Assembly (NCBI GenBank): GCA_003454835.1
Contig: DMTA01000050.1
Coordinates: 1-11,421, forward strand
Direction of reading: 5' to 3'
Source of the DNA: Achromobacter sp.
GTDB taxonomy: Bacteria > Pseudomonadota > Gammaproteobacteria > Burkholderiales > Burkholderiaceae_B
Length of the DNA stretch: 11,421 nucleotides
Part shown: piece after piece, positions 1 to 6,900 of the stretch
How positions within the stretch are numbered: position 1 is the first letter of the stretch
How the letters are laid out: each line of letters opens with the position of its first letter
The notes under the pieces: generated by a model
What the model was told of the DNA's origin: nothing
Databases searched by the model: none
The model's input: only the letters and a program-made list of their open reading frames with translations
Position numbers and translations under genes: made by a program

Positions 1-1638
1 ATCAACCAGGTGCTGGATCAGGAAACGGCCATGATCGTGGTCGAGGAACTGGGCCACGTGGCCATCGCCGCCAAGCTGGACGACCCGGAAGCCTTCCTGG
101 ACGAATCCGCCACCCAATCCGAAGCCGAGCAACTGCCGCGCGCGCCAGTCGTGACCGTCATGGGCCACGTCGACCACGGCAAGACCTCGCTGCTGGACTA
201 CATTCGTCGCGCCAAGGTTGCCGCGGGCGAAGCCGGCGGCATTACGCAGCACATCGGCGCCTACCACGTCCGCACCGAGCGCGGCATGGTGACCTTCCTT
301 GACACCCCGGGCCACGAGGCGTTCACCGCCATGCGTGCCCGCGGCGCCAAGGCGACCGACATCGTGATCCTGGTGGTTGCCGCCGACGACGGCGTGATGC
401 CGCAGACGCGTGAAGCCATTCACCATGCCAAGGCCGCAGGCGTGCCTATCGTCGTGGCCGTGACCAAGATCGACAAGCCCGCCGCCAACCCGGAACGCGT
501 CAAGCAGGAACTGGTTGCCGAACAGGTCGTGCCGGAAGAATACGGCGGCGACGTGCCGTTCGTGGGCGTGTCCGCCAAGACCGGCCAGGGCATCGACGAC
601 CTGCTCGAAAACGTGCTGCTGCAAGCCGAAGTCCTGGAACTGAAGGCGCCCGAAGACGCACCCGCCAAGGGTCTGGTCATCGAAGCCCGTCTGGACAAGG
701 GCCGTGGCCCGGTCGCGACGATCCTGGTGCAAAGCGGCACGCTCAAGCGCGGCGACGTCGTGCTGGCCGGCGCAAGCTTTGGCCGTGTGCGCGCCATGCT
801 CGACGAAAACGGCAAGCCGATTCAGACGGCCGGTCCCTCGATCCCCGTTGAGATCCAGGGCCTGACCGAAGTGCCGGCCGCCGGTGACGAGCTGATGGCT
901 CTGTCCGACGAGCGCAAGGCGCGCGAAATCGCGCTGTTCCGTCAAGGCAAGTTCCGTGACGTCAAGCTGGCCCGCCAACAGGCCGCCAAGCTGGAATCGA
1001 TGTTCGACAACCTCGGCGAAGGCACCCAGACCCTCACCCTCATCGTCAAGACCGACGTTCAGGGTTCGCAGGAAGCCCTGGTGCAGTCGCTGGTCAAGCT
1101 GTCCACCGACGAAGTGCGTGTGCAGGTCGTGCACGCTGCAGTCGGCGGCATCTCGGAAACCGACATCAACCTGGCCATCGCCTCGCATGCCGTCGTTATC
1201 GGCTTCAACGTGCGCGCCGATGCCAGCGCCAAGAAGCTTGCCGAGAACAACGGCATCGACGTGCGCTACTACAACATCATCTACGACGCCGTGGATGAAG
1301 TTAAGGCCGCCATGTCGGGCATGTTGGCGCCCGAGAAGAAGGAAGAAATCATCGGCCTGGTCGAGATCCGCGAGGTGTACAGCATCTCCCGCCTCGGCAA
1401 TATCGCCGGTTGTATGGTGCTCGACGGCATCGTGCGCCGCGATTCCCAGGTCCGCCTGCTGCGCAACAACGTGGTTCACTGGACGGGGCATCTCGAGTCG
1501 CTGCGCCGCTTCAAGGACGACGTCAAGGAAGTCAAGTCGGGCTTCGATTGCGGTCTGACGCTGCGCGGCAACAATGACATCCAGGTGGGCGACCAACTGG
1601 AAGTCTTTGAAATCAAGGAAATTGCGCGCACGCTGTAA
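1..1638 (+). CDS. infB: Translation initiation factor IF-2, C-terminal part (5' end outside window)
   Basis: Translational GTPase that places initiator fMet-tRNA on the 30S subunit and promotes 50S joining. The frame is open from base 1, so the gene starts upstream; 545 residues are visible, roughly the last 55-60% of a usual proteobacterial IF2. In fragment numbering the G1 loop GHVDHGKT is at 55-62, G3 DTPGH at 101-105, the G4 position reads TKID at 155-158 (usual NKxD) and G5 SAK is at 191-193. Domain II follows at about 225-310, domain III at about 330-440, and the C-terminal fMet-tRNA-binding domain, including the [10 protein letters not shown] segment, runs to the end. The missing N-terminus would hold the rest of the IF2-N repeats. 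The neighbours rbfA and truB downstream match the conserved nusA-infB-rbfA-truB operon. Identity is certain from the sequence. Confidence 0.98.
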   Translation: MNQVLDQETAMIVVEELGHVAIAAKLDDPEAFLDESATQSEAEQLPRAPVVTVMGHVDHGKTSLLDYIRRAKVAAGEAGGITQHIGAYHVRTERGMVTFLDTPGHEAFTAMRARGAKATDIVILVVAADDGVMPQTREAIHHAKAAGVPIVVAVTKIDKPAANPERVKQELVAEQVVPEEYGGDVPFVGVSAKTGQGIDDLLENVLLQAEVLELKAPEDAPAKGLVIEARLDKGRGPVATILVQSGTLKRGDVVLAGASFGRVRAMLDENGKPIQTAGPSIPVEIQGLTEVPAAGDELMALSDERKAREIALFRQGKFRDVKLARQQAAKLESMFDNLGEGTQTLTLIVKTDVQGSQEALVQSLVKLSTDEVRVQVVHAAVGGISETDINLAIASHAVVIGFNVRADASAKKLAENNGIDVRYYNIIYDAVDEVKAAMSGMLAPEKKEEIIGLVEIREVYSISRLGNIAGCMVLDGIVRRDSQVRLLRNNVVHWTGHLESLRRFKDDVKEVKSGFDCGLTLRGNNDIQVGDQLEVFEIKEIARTL

Positions 1639-1659
1639 AGCAGGCGCCAGGCATTGTTA

Positions 1660-2061
1660 ATGAGCCGTCACAAGTCCAAAGCCATCCCCGGCCGCAATTT
1701 GCGGCTGGCTGACCAGATCCAGAAGGATCTGGCCGGGATCATCCAGCGCGAAATCGACACGAAACGCGCTGGATTGATCACGATTTCGGGTGTGGAACTG
1801 TCGACCGACTACGCGCATGCCAAGGTGTGGTTCACGGTTTTGGGCGCCGAGCCCGAAGCCGCCACGACCTTGCTGAACGAGAAGGCCGGCTGGCTGCATT
1901 CGCAGCTCTACAAGCTTCTGCATATCCACACCGTCCCCACTTTGCGTTTCTTCCACGACGAGCAAGTCGCCCGTGGCATCGAAATGTCGATCCTCATCGA
2001 CCGCGCAAACCGCCCCGGCCCGCACTCGGGCGTACCCGACGAGCCTGAAGACAAGTCCTGA
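1660..2061 (+). CDS. rbfA: 30S ribosome-binding factor RbfA
   Basis: Small single-domain (type II KH-like) protein that binds the 30S subunit and assists late 16S rRNA 5'-end maturation and cold adaptation. It is 133 residues, the same size as the E. coli protein. The basic N-terminus [20 protein letters not shown], the [16 protein letters not shown] strand and the [20 protein letters not shown] end are typical of the family. The ATG at 1660 is preferred over an in-frame TTG at 1654: the family start fits, and an AGG at 1649-1651 lies 8 nt upstream. The gene begins 21 nt after the infB stop with no terminator between, so it is cotranscribed with infB. The C-terminal tail after about residue 115 is charged and probably disordered. 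Confidence 0.96.
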   Translation: MSRHKSKAIPGRNLRLADQIQKDLAGIIQREIDTKRAGLITISGVELSTDYAHAKVWFTVLGAEPEAATTLLNEKAGWLHSQLYKLLHIHTVPTLRFFHDEQVARGIEMSILIDRANRPGPHSGVPDEPEDKS

Positions 2062-2103
2062 TCGGGCTGTCGTCACTGCTTCATTTTTTTCCGGATTTCG
2101 ACG

Positions 2104-2856
2104 ATGGCTAAACGACGCGGGCTTGCGCTCGACGGTGTGCTGTTGCTTGATAAACCTGTGGGTTTGTCGAGCAATCACGCCTTGCAGCGCGCCAAACGCG
2201 CCATGGACGCGGCAAAGGCCGGTCATACCGGCACGCTGGACCCTTTTGCCACCGGCCTGCTGGTGTGCTGCATGGGTCGCGCCACCAAAATTTCCGGCGC
2301 GATGCTTGACGCCGACAAGGCATATCGCGCTACGCTGCAATTTGGATCGGAAACCGATTCCGGCGACCTGACGGGCAACGTCACGGCGACCGCCGAGCCC
2401 GGTTTCGCGGTCGAGGAACAGGCGCTGCGCGATGCGCTGTCACGTTTCTCGGGCACCATCGAGCAGATTCCGCCGATGTACTCGGCGCTAAAGCGCGACG
2501 GCAAGCCGCTGTACGAGTACGCCCGCGCAGGCATCGAGCTGGAGCGGGCGCCGCGCCAGATCACGATTTACCGCATCGAGCTGTTGTCCCTGACCGGGAC
2601 GCAGGCAGAGATCGATGTGGCTTGCAGTAAAGGCACATACATCCGAACACTGGCCCAGGACATCGGGCGCGTGCTGGGCTGTTTCGCCCACCTGACGGCG
2701 CTGCGGCGCACGCACGTCGGGCCCTTCTCTCTGGAACGCGCCGTTGAACTGGAAGCCTTGCAGGCCATGCCAGACCCCAAGCAGGCATTGCTTGCACTGA
2801 ACGAATTGCCGGAGGGCTTGCTGCCCTCCACCCTGACCTTAAAGGACTCGCTATGA
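2104..2856 (+). CDS. truB: tRNA pseudouridine(55) synthase TruB (short form)
   Basis: Converts U55 in the T-psi-C loop of most tRNAs to pseudouridine and acts as a tRNA folding chaperone. At 250 residues it carries the family N-terminus ([15 protein letters not shown], 10-24), the catalytic motif [14 protein letters not shown] with nucleophile Asp46, the PPMYSALK segment and the [13 protein letters not shown] motif. It stops near the point where the longer E. coli enzyme (about 314 residues) continues into a C-terminal PUA-like region, so that region appears to be absent. A 42-nt gap separates it from rbfA; the gap holds a T7 run (2084-2090) but no hairpin, so readthrough from infB-rbfA is expected. 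The ribosome site is weak (GGA at 2093-2095). Its TGA overlaps the typA start as ATGA. Confidence 0.96.
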   Translation: MAKRRGLALDGVLLLDKPVGLSSNHALQRAKRAMDAAKAGHTGTLDPFATGLLVCCMGRATKISGAMLDADKAYRATLQFGSETDSGDLTGNVTATAEPGFAVEEQALRDALSRFSGTIEQIPPMYSALKRDGKPLYEYARAGIELERAPRQITIYRIELLSLTGTQAEIDVACSKGTYIRTLAQDIGRVLGCFAHLTALRRTHVGPFSLERAVELEALQAMPDPKQALLALNELPEGLLPSTLTLKDSL

Positions 2857-4676
2857 CTCGCGCCTTGCGCAACGTCGCCATCATCGCCCACGTGGACCAC
2901 GGTAAAACCACCCTGGTCGACCAGCTGCTGCGCCAATCCGGCACCTTCCGCGAAAACCAGGCGCTGACCGAACGGGTCATGGACTCGAACGACCTGGAAA
3001 AGGAACGCGGCATCACGATTCTGGCCAAGAACTGTGCCGTTGAATACGAAGGCACCCACATCAACATCGTCGACACCCCGGGTCACGCCGACTTCGGCGG
3101 TGAAGTCGAGCGCGTGCTGTCCATGGTCGATGGCGTGCTGCTGCTGGTCGACGCGGTCGAGGGCCCGATGCCCCAGACCATCTTCGTGACCCGCAAGGCA
3201 CTGGCCCTGGGCCTGAAGCCGATCGTCGTGGTCAACAAGGTTGACCGTCCGGGCGCCCGTACGGATTTCGTCATCAACGCCACGTTCGATCTGTTCGACA
3301 AGCTGGGCGCCACCGACGAACAGCTGGACTTCCCGGTCGTGTACGCGTCGGGCCTGTCCGGTTACGCCGGTCTGACGCCGGATGTGCGGGAAGGCGACAT
3401 GCGTCCGCTGTTCGAAGCCATCTTGCAACACGTGCCGCAGCGCGAGGACGATCCTAACGGCCCGCTGCAAATGCAGATCATCTCGCTGGACTACAACAGC
3501 TACGTCGGCAAGATCGGCGTGGGCCGCATCAACCGTGGCCGTATGCGCCCCGGCATGGAAGTGGCCTACAAGTTCGGTCCCGATGGCCAAGGCGGCCGCG
3601 GTCGCATCAACCAGGTCCAGAAGTTCCACGGCCTGGAGCGCGTCGTGGTGGATGAAGCCGAAGCCGGCGACATCGTGCTGATCAACGGCATTGAAGACCT
3701 GGGCATTGGCTGCACCGTGACCGACCCGGTCAACCAGGAACCGCTGCCGATGCTGCGGATCGACGAGCCCACGCTGACCATGAACTTCATGGTGAACACG
3801 TCGCCGCTGGCCGGCCGCGAAGGCAAGTTCGTGACCAGCCGCCAGGTGCGCGACCGTCTGGACCGCGAACTGAAGTCCAACGTGGCGCTGCGCGTGCGCG
3901 ACACGGGCGACGACACGGTCTTTGAAGTGTCGGGCCGTGGCGAACTGCACCTGACCATTCTGCTGGAAACGATGCGCCGCGAAGGCTACGAGCTGGCCGT
4001 GTCGCGTCCGCGCGTGGTGTTCAAGGAAATCGACGGCGTGAAGTGCGAGCCGTTCGAATCGCTGACCGTTGACGTCGAAGACGCCCACCAGGGCGGCGTC
4101 ATGGAAGAGCTGGGCCGCCGCAAGGGCGACCTGCAGGACATGCAGCCGGACGGCCGTGGCCGTACGCGTCTGGAATACCTGATCCCGGCCCGTGGCCTGA
4201 TCGGTTTCCAGAACGAATTCCTGACCCTGACGCGCGGCACCGGACTGATGAGCCACATCTTCCACGAATACGCGCCGATCAAGGAAGGCTCCATCGGCGA
4301 GCGTCGCAACGGCGTGCTGATCAGCCAGGACAACGGCGACGCCGTGGCCTACGCACTGTGGAAGCTGCAGGATCGCGGCCGCATGTTCGTCAACCCGGGC
4401 GATGCGCTGTATGAAGGCATGATCATCGGCATCCACAGCCGCGATAACGACCTGGTCGTGAACCCGATCAAGGGCAAGCAGCTGACCAACGTGCGCGCGT
4501 CGGGCACCGACGAAGCCGTGCGCCTGGTTCCGCCGATCCAGATGTCGCTGGAATACGCCGTGGAATTCATCGACGACGACGAACTGGTGGAAATCACGCC
4601 GAAGTCGATCCGTCTGCGCAAGCGCCACCTGCTCGAAAACGAGCGCAAGCGCGCCGCACGCGAAGCAGCGGTCTGA
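2853..4676 (+). CDS. typA: Ribosome-associated translational GTPase TypA/BipA
   Basis: EF-G-like GTPase that binds ribosomes and is involved in stress and cold responses and in 50S assembly. At 607 residues it has the same length as E. coli BipA. Visible motifs are G1 AHVDHGKTT (12-20), the switch I region EKERGITI, G3 DTPGH (74-78) and G4 NKVD (128-131). Domain II follows, then the EF-G-like domains III and V with VSGRGELHL and [10 protein letters not shown], and the family-specific C-terminal domain to residue 607. The ATG overlaps the truB stop by 4 nt (ATGA), and AAGGA at 2842-2846 lies 6 nt upstream inside truB, so the start is firm and coupling with truB is likely. A strong intrinsic terminator follows 40 nt after the stop. 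It is therefore the last gene of the infB operon. Confidence 0.97.
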   Translation: MTRALRNVAIIAHVDHGKTTLVDQLLRQSGTFRENQALTERVMDSNDLEKERGITILAKNCAVEYEGTHINIVDTPGHADFGGEVERVLSMVDGVLLLVDAVEGPMPQTIFVTRKALALGLKPIVVVNKVDRPGARTDFVINATFDLFDKLGATDEQLDFPVVYASGLSGYAGLTPDVREGDMRPLFEAILQHVPQREDDPNGPLQMQIISLDYNSYVGKIGVGRINRGRMRPGMEVAYKFGPDGQGGRGRINQVQKFHGLERVVVDEAEAGDIVLINGIEDLGIGCTVTDPVNQEPLPMLRIDEPTLTMNFMVNTSPLAGREGKFVTSRQVRDRLDRELKSNVALRVRDTGDDTVFEVSGRGELHLTILLETMRREGYELAVSRPRVVFKEIDGVKCEPFESLTVDVEDAHQGGVMEELGRRKGDLQDMQPDGRGRTRLEYLIPARGLIGFQNEFLTLTRGTGLMSHIFHEYAPIKEGSIGERRNGVLISQDNGDAVAYALWKLQDRGRMFVNPGDALYEGMIIGIHSRDNDLVVNPIKGKQLTNVRASGTDEAVRLVPPIQMSLEYAVEFIDDDELVEITPKSIRLRKRHLLENERKRAAREAAV

Positions 4677-4682
4677 GCCTGG

Positions 4683-4700
4683 AGGCGGCAATTGCCGCCT
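4683..4700. repeat. 18-bp perfect palindrome after typA
   Basis: AGGCGGCAATTGCCGCCT equals its own reverse complement. In RNA it gives a 7-bp GC-rich stem with an AATT loop, beginning 6 nt after the typA stop. No T-run follows, so it is not a canonical terminator by itself. It may protect the 3' end of the operon mRNA or help pause polymerase ahead of the main terminator. The palindrome is seen directly; its role is inferred. Confidence 0.6.
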
Positions 4701-4716
4701 TGTCGCCAGATCAATG

Positions 4717-4752
4717 AAAAGCCGCACACCTTCGGGTGTGCGGCTTTTTTTT
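4717..4752 (+). terminator. Intrinsic terminator of the infB-rbfA-truB-typA operon
   Basis: A 10-bp perfect stem, GCCGCACACC/GGTGTGCGGC (4721-4730 and 4735-4744), closes a UUCG loop in the very stable C(UUCG)G context. AAAA before the stem can pair with the first four of eight T's (4745-4752). This is a textbook Rho-independent terminator for the plus strand. In the opposite direction only four T's follow the stem, so it may also weakly stop transcripts of the convergent tautomerase gene that ends at 4789. Confidence 0.93.
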
Positions 4753-4756
4753 GTTT

Positions 4757-4783
4757 GGCCAGGTGTCAGACACCCGTGTGGCC
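4757..4783. repeat. Nested palindrome around GGTGTC-a-GACACC
   Basis: A 13-bp palindrome with a single central base (GGTGTC, a, GACACC; 4762-4774) is flanked by a second complementary pair, GGCCA (4757-4761) and TGGCC (4779-4783), with four extra bases on the right side. It sits between the operon terminator and the end of the minus-strand tautomerase gene. No T-run follows on either strand. It could be a dispersed intergenic repeat or a protein-binding site; the sequence alone does not decide. Confidence 0.5.
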
Positions 4784-4788
4784 GCCGC

Positions 4789-5187
4789 TTAGATGGCGCC
4801 GTGCTGGTGCCGGTATTCTTGCGTACGCCCGCCATATCCGTAGGCCGCAGCGCGCGCGTCAATCACGTGGACGTACGAGCATTCGTGCAGTTCTCCCAGG
4901 ATTTCCTGGAATGCGGCATACACATCCTTGATGAAGCGCGCCTTCTCTGCCTTGGTGTTGGTTTCGTCCGTGACGCTGATGTCCAGGTGGAATGCGTTTT
5001 TGCCCAGGTCCGACAACGGTTGCCCGCCGATGAACCAGAGATCGTGCGGAATGTGCTGCAGCGTGATGGCGATCACGGGCAGCTTTTTCCCGAGCACGGA
5101 CTGGGTCAGCCCAGCGATGGATCCGACGATGCGGCGGTCAATGGCGGCATTGGGCGTGCCGGATAGATGGATGACGATATGGGGCAT
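4789..5187 (-). CDS. Tautomerase superfamily protein, fused 4-oxalocrotonate tautomerase type
   Basis: Predicted small enzyme of the tautomerase superfamily, which uses an N-terminal proline (exposed after Met removal) as catalytic base in keto-enol chemistry. It is 132 residues, about twice the 60-80 of classic 4-OT. The first unit starts MPHIVIHLSG and contains a 4-OT-like stretch ending in HDLWFIGGQPLSD. The second unit (FHLDISVTDETNTKAEKARFI to YVHVIDARAAAYGYGG) looks like a second beta-alpha-beta unit without its own terminal proline. The start at 5187 is chosen over a longer reading (to 5415) because Pro2 is required and GGAGAA (complement of 5193-5198) lies 5 nt upstream; the longer version would run into the LysR gene. 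It is divergent from that LysR gene, which probably regulates it. The physiological substrate is not predictable here. Confidence 0.88.
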   Translation of the reverse strand: MPHIVIHLSGTPNAAIDRRIVGSIAGLTQSVLGKKLPVIAITLQHIPHDLWFIGGQPLSDLGKNAFHLDISVTDETNTKAEKARFIKDVYAAFQEILGELHECSYVHVIDARAAAYGYGGRTQEYRHQHGAI

Positions 5188-5192
5188 TACGG

Positions 5193-5198
5193 TTCTCC
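5193..5198 (-). promoter_or_regulatory. Ribosome binding site of the tautomerase gene
   Basis: GGAGAA on the minus strand, 5 nt before the ATG at 5187-5185. It fixes the start that gives the Met-Pro N-terminus needed for tautomerase catalysis. Confidence 0.75.
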
Positions 5199-5233
5199 GA
5201 TTGGTAGGGTACGGACTCAGTGTAGAAACCGCG

Positions 5234-5262
5234 TTGACATCGGAAAAGCGGGAATTTACGAT
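5234..5262 (+). promoter_or_regulatory. Probable sigma70-type promoter of the LysR-family gene
   Basis: TTGACA (5234-5239, a perfect -35) is followed after 17 nt by TACGAT (5257-5262, 4 of 6 matches to TATAAT). Transcription would begin near 5269, leaving a leader of about 25 nt before the ATG at 5294. It lies in the 106-bp divergent spacer, so regulator binding here could also affect the minus-strand tautomerase gene. No equally good promoter was found on the minus strand; a possible -10 there is TACACT (complement of 5221-5226) with a poor -35, as is common for LysR-activated genes. Confidence 0.55.
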
Positions 5263-5265
5263 TTC

Positions 5266-5288
5266 ATCCATCGACTTGGCCGTTGGAT
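5266..5288. promoter_or_regulatory. Inverted repeat ATCCA-N13-TGGAT before the LysR gene
   Basis: Perfect 5-bp arms at 5266-5270 and 5284-5288 span the predicted transcription start and the weak ribosome site (GGA, 5285-5287) of the LysR-family gene. The position would suit negative autoregulation or an mRNA hairpin over the ribosome site. The spacing does not match the usual LysR T-N11-A box and arms this short can arise by chance, so this is a weak call. Confidence 0.25.
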
Positions 5289-5293
5289 AAATC

Positions 5294-6157
5294 ATGAGCG
5301 GATTTGACCTGGACCAGCTTCGCACGCTGGTCGCGGTGCTGGACGCGGGCAGCCTGACGGCCGCCGCGCCCAGAGTGTTTCTGTCGCAATCGTCCGTCAG
5401 TGAACAGATGCGCAAGCTGGAGGACAGGGCGGGTCAGCCTTTACTGGTGCGCGGCAAGACCGGCGTGCGCGCCACGCCGGCGGGCCAGCGCCTCCTGGCG
5501 CATGCGCGTTCGATCCTTGCCCTGAGCGACGAGGCCTACCGCGACCTTCGCGGCGTCGCGTTGCGGGGCGAACTGCGCCTGTGCATCACCGATTACTTCC
5601 GGCCGGGGGACGTCGCCCGCCTGCTGCGGCGTCTGAACGAGCAGTATCCGCAGGTGCGGCTGCACGTCACCATCATGAAAAGCGGGGCGATCGAGGCCGC
5701 CTATGAACGCGGCGAGATCGACGTCGGCATATCCATGGTCATCCAGGAGCGGGGCGCTATGCGCGGCCGGGCTGACGGCGCGCTGCTGCGCCGGGAACCG
5801 CTGCTGTGGATGGGGGCCGAGGGCGTAACGCCGCCCTTGGAGGAACCCTTGCCGTTGCTGGCCCTGCCGGAAACGTGTGCGCTGCGCCAATACGTTGAGC
5901 GGGTGCTGTCGCGTCGTGGCGTGCCTTATGCCGTGTCGCATGTGGCGTCCGGTGTGGCCGGGTTGCAGCTGGCTGTGGCTGCGGGACTGGGTGTGGCTTG
6001 CTTGAATGAATCCGCGCTGGGCACGGGCATGGCGCGCCTGCAGGCGCCCGGCCTGCCGGCGTTGCCATCAGTGGAATTCAGATTGCTCGCCGCCCGCCCC
6101 GGCGAAAGCGAGTTCGTGGGGCGGGCGCGCGAGGCGATCGTCAAGGCGATGACGTAG
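5294..6157 (+). CDS. LysR-family transcriptional regulator
   Basis: Predicted DNA-binding regulator of 287 residues, normal for the family. The N-terminal winged helix-turn-helix covers about 5-65 (LRTLVAVLDAGSLTAAA, then LSQSSVSEQMRKLE as recognition helix region, then RATPAGQRLL). A linker helix follows to about 90. The C-terminal periplasmic-binding-like effector domain starts near GELRLCITDYF and includes the ERGEIDVGI segment. The ATG at 5294 gives the standard short N-terminus; GGA at 5285-5287 is a weak ribosome site. It is divergent from the tautomerase gene, the usual layout for a LysR regulator and its target, so control of that gene is inferred. It is convergent with the LOG gene downstream (64-nt gap). 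The effector and the specific subfamily are not recognised. Confidence 0.93.
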   Translation: MSGFDLDQLRTLVAVLDAGSLTAAAPRVFLSQSSVSEQMRKLEDRAGQPLLVRGKTGVRATPAGQRLLAHARSILALSDEAYRDLRGVALRGELRLCITDYFRPGDVARLLRRLNEQYPQVRLHVTIMKSGAIEAAYERGEIDVGISMVIQERGAMRGRADGALLRREPLLWMGAEGVTPPLEEPLPLLALPETCALRQYVERVLSRRGVPYAVSHVASGVAGLQLAVAAGLGVACLNESALGTGMARLQAPGLPALPSVEFRLLAARPGESEFVGRAREAIVKAMT

Positions 6158-6221
6158 GCAAGGCCTTGACCTCGACGTTGCGATGCGTGCGGCCATTCTT
6201 GTCCGCAGCACAACCGCCGTG
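6158..6221. other. Convergent intergenic spacer without a clear terminator
   Basis: This 64-nt gap lies between the LysR-family gene and the LOG gene, which converge here. The only hairpin seen is TGCGG/CCGCA (6188-6192 and 6203-6207) with a 10-nt loop and no T-run on either strand. Rho-dependent ending or overlapping 3' transcripts are therefore likely. Confidence 0.4.
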
Positions 6222-6884
6222 TCAGGCGGGCAGGGAAGGGGCGTACTGCTCAGAGGACATCACCCGTTCGTGGAATTCCACGACCTTGCGCACCACCTTG
6301 GCGGGGTCGTCTTCGATGATGAAAAGATCCAGGTCGTGGGCGGCGATCATGCCGTTGCCGAGCACCTGGTCGCCCAGCCATTCGGCCAGGCCCGACCAAT
6401 ACTCGCTGCCGACCAGCACGATCGGCGCCGGCGGAACCTTGCCCGTCTGGATGAGCGTCAACGCTTCGAAGAGCTCGTCCAGCGTGCCAAAGCCGCCGGG
6501 CATCGCCACGTAGGCGAAGCTGTGCATGAAGAACGCCGCCTTGCGAGGAAAGAAATACTCGAAGGACAGGCTGATGGTCTGGAATTCGTTGTTGTGGGCT
6601 TCGTGCGGCAGGCTGATGTTCAAGCCGATGCTCGTGCCTCCTGCTTCAAATGCACCTTTGTTGGCGGCCTCCATGATGCCGGGGCCGCCGCCCGCGATGA
6701 CTGCGAAGCCAGCTTCTGCCAGCGCCGCGGAGATCGCGATGGTGGTTTCATAGTACGGGGAATTACGGCTGACTCGTGCGCTACCGAAAACGCTGACTGC
6801 GGGCCCGATGTGAGCGAGCTTGTCTGCCGCCGTCCTTATCTCTGACATAATCAGCGGAATTTGTTTGCCGGCGGGTGTATCCAT
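6222..6884 (-). CDS. LOG-family nucleoside 5'-monophosphate phosphoribohydrolase (TIGR00730 type)
   Basis: Cytosolic Rossmann-fold protein of the LOG/lysine-decarboxylase-like family. Characterised members hydrolyse cytokinin riboside 5'-monophosphates or AMP to free base plus ribose 5-phosphate; the old name lysine decarboxylase is misleading. The sequence shows VSVFGSAR near the N-terminus, the nucleotide loop GGGPGIMEAAN (65-75), a PRK segment with Arg114, and the signature PGGFGTLDE (129-137) with Glu137. The start at 6884 (220 residues) is preferred because AAAGG (complement of 6890-6894) lies 5 nt upstream. The 6902 start has no ribosome site and would overlap the polA ATG; 6848 (MSEIRTA) is a possible shorter start. 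The gene is head-to-head with polA. Its role here (purine salvage or cytokinin-like signalling) is not decided by context. Confidence 0.92.
   Translation of the reverse strand: MDTPAGKQIPLIMSEIRTAADKLAHIGPAVSVFGSARVSRNSPYYETTIAISAALAEAGFAVIAGGGPGIMEAANKGAFEAGGTSIGLNISLPHEAHNNEFQTISLSFEYFFPRKAAFFMHSFAYVAMPGGFGTLDELFEALTLIQTGKVPPAPIVLVGSEYWSGLAEWLGDQVLGNGMIAAHDLDLFIIEDDPAKVVRKVVEFHERVMSSEQYAPSLPA
6843..6851 (+). promoter_or_regulatory. Candidate extended -10 promoter of polA
   Basis: TGACATAAT matches an extended -10 (TGn followed by CATAAT, 5 of 6 to TATAAT). No good -35 stands at normal spacing; TTGTCT at 6820-6825 is 20 nt away. A start near 6858 would give a leader of about 43 nt to the polA ATG. 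It lies within the first codons of the minus-strand LOG gene. Confidence 0.4.
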
Positions 6885-6889
6885 ATCTG

Positions 6890-6894
6890 CCTTT
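6890..6894 (-). promoter_or_regulatory. Ribosome binding site supporting the LOG gene start
   Basis: AAAGG on the minus strand, 5 nt before the ATG at 6884-6882. The two alternative in-frame ATGs (6902 and 6848) lack a comparable site, so this decides the start. It lies inside the leader of polA on the other strand. Confidence 0.55.
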
Positions 6895-6900
6895 GTAACC

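Noticed and set aside
2084..2090. T7 run between rbfA and truB as a terminator
   Set aside because: No stable GC-rich stem precedes it, and the operon is conserved across this junction.
2568..4862. 764-codon open frame on the minus strand opposite truB and typA
   Set aside because: It lies antisense to clearly identified truB and typA, passes through the typA terminator, has a low-complexity Ala/Val/His/Asp/Arg-rich composition, and resembles no family. Long antisense open frames are expected in high-GC coding DNA.
5188..5415. N-terminal extension of the tautomerase frame up to 5415
   Set aside because: It would overlap the LysR gene and its promoter, would bury the catalytic Pro2, and has no family similarity; the internal ATG at 5187 has a good ribosome site.
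6820..6900. Upstream in-frame start for polA
   Set aside because: The extra 27 residues are antisense to the LOG gene and not part of the polymerase family N-terminus, which begins at MKKTLLLVDGSSYLYR.
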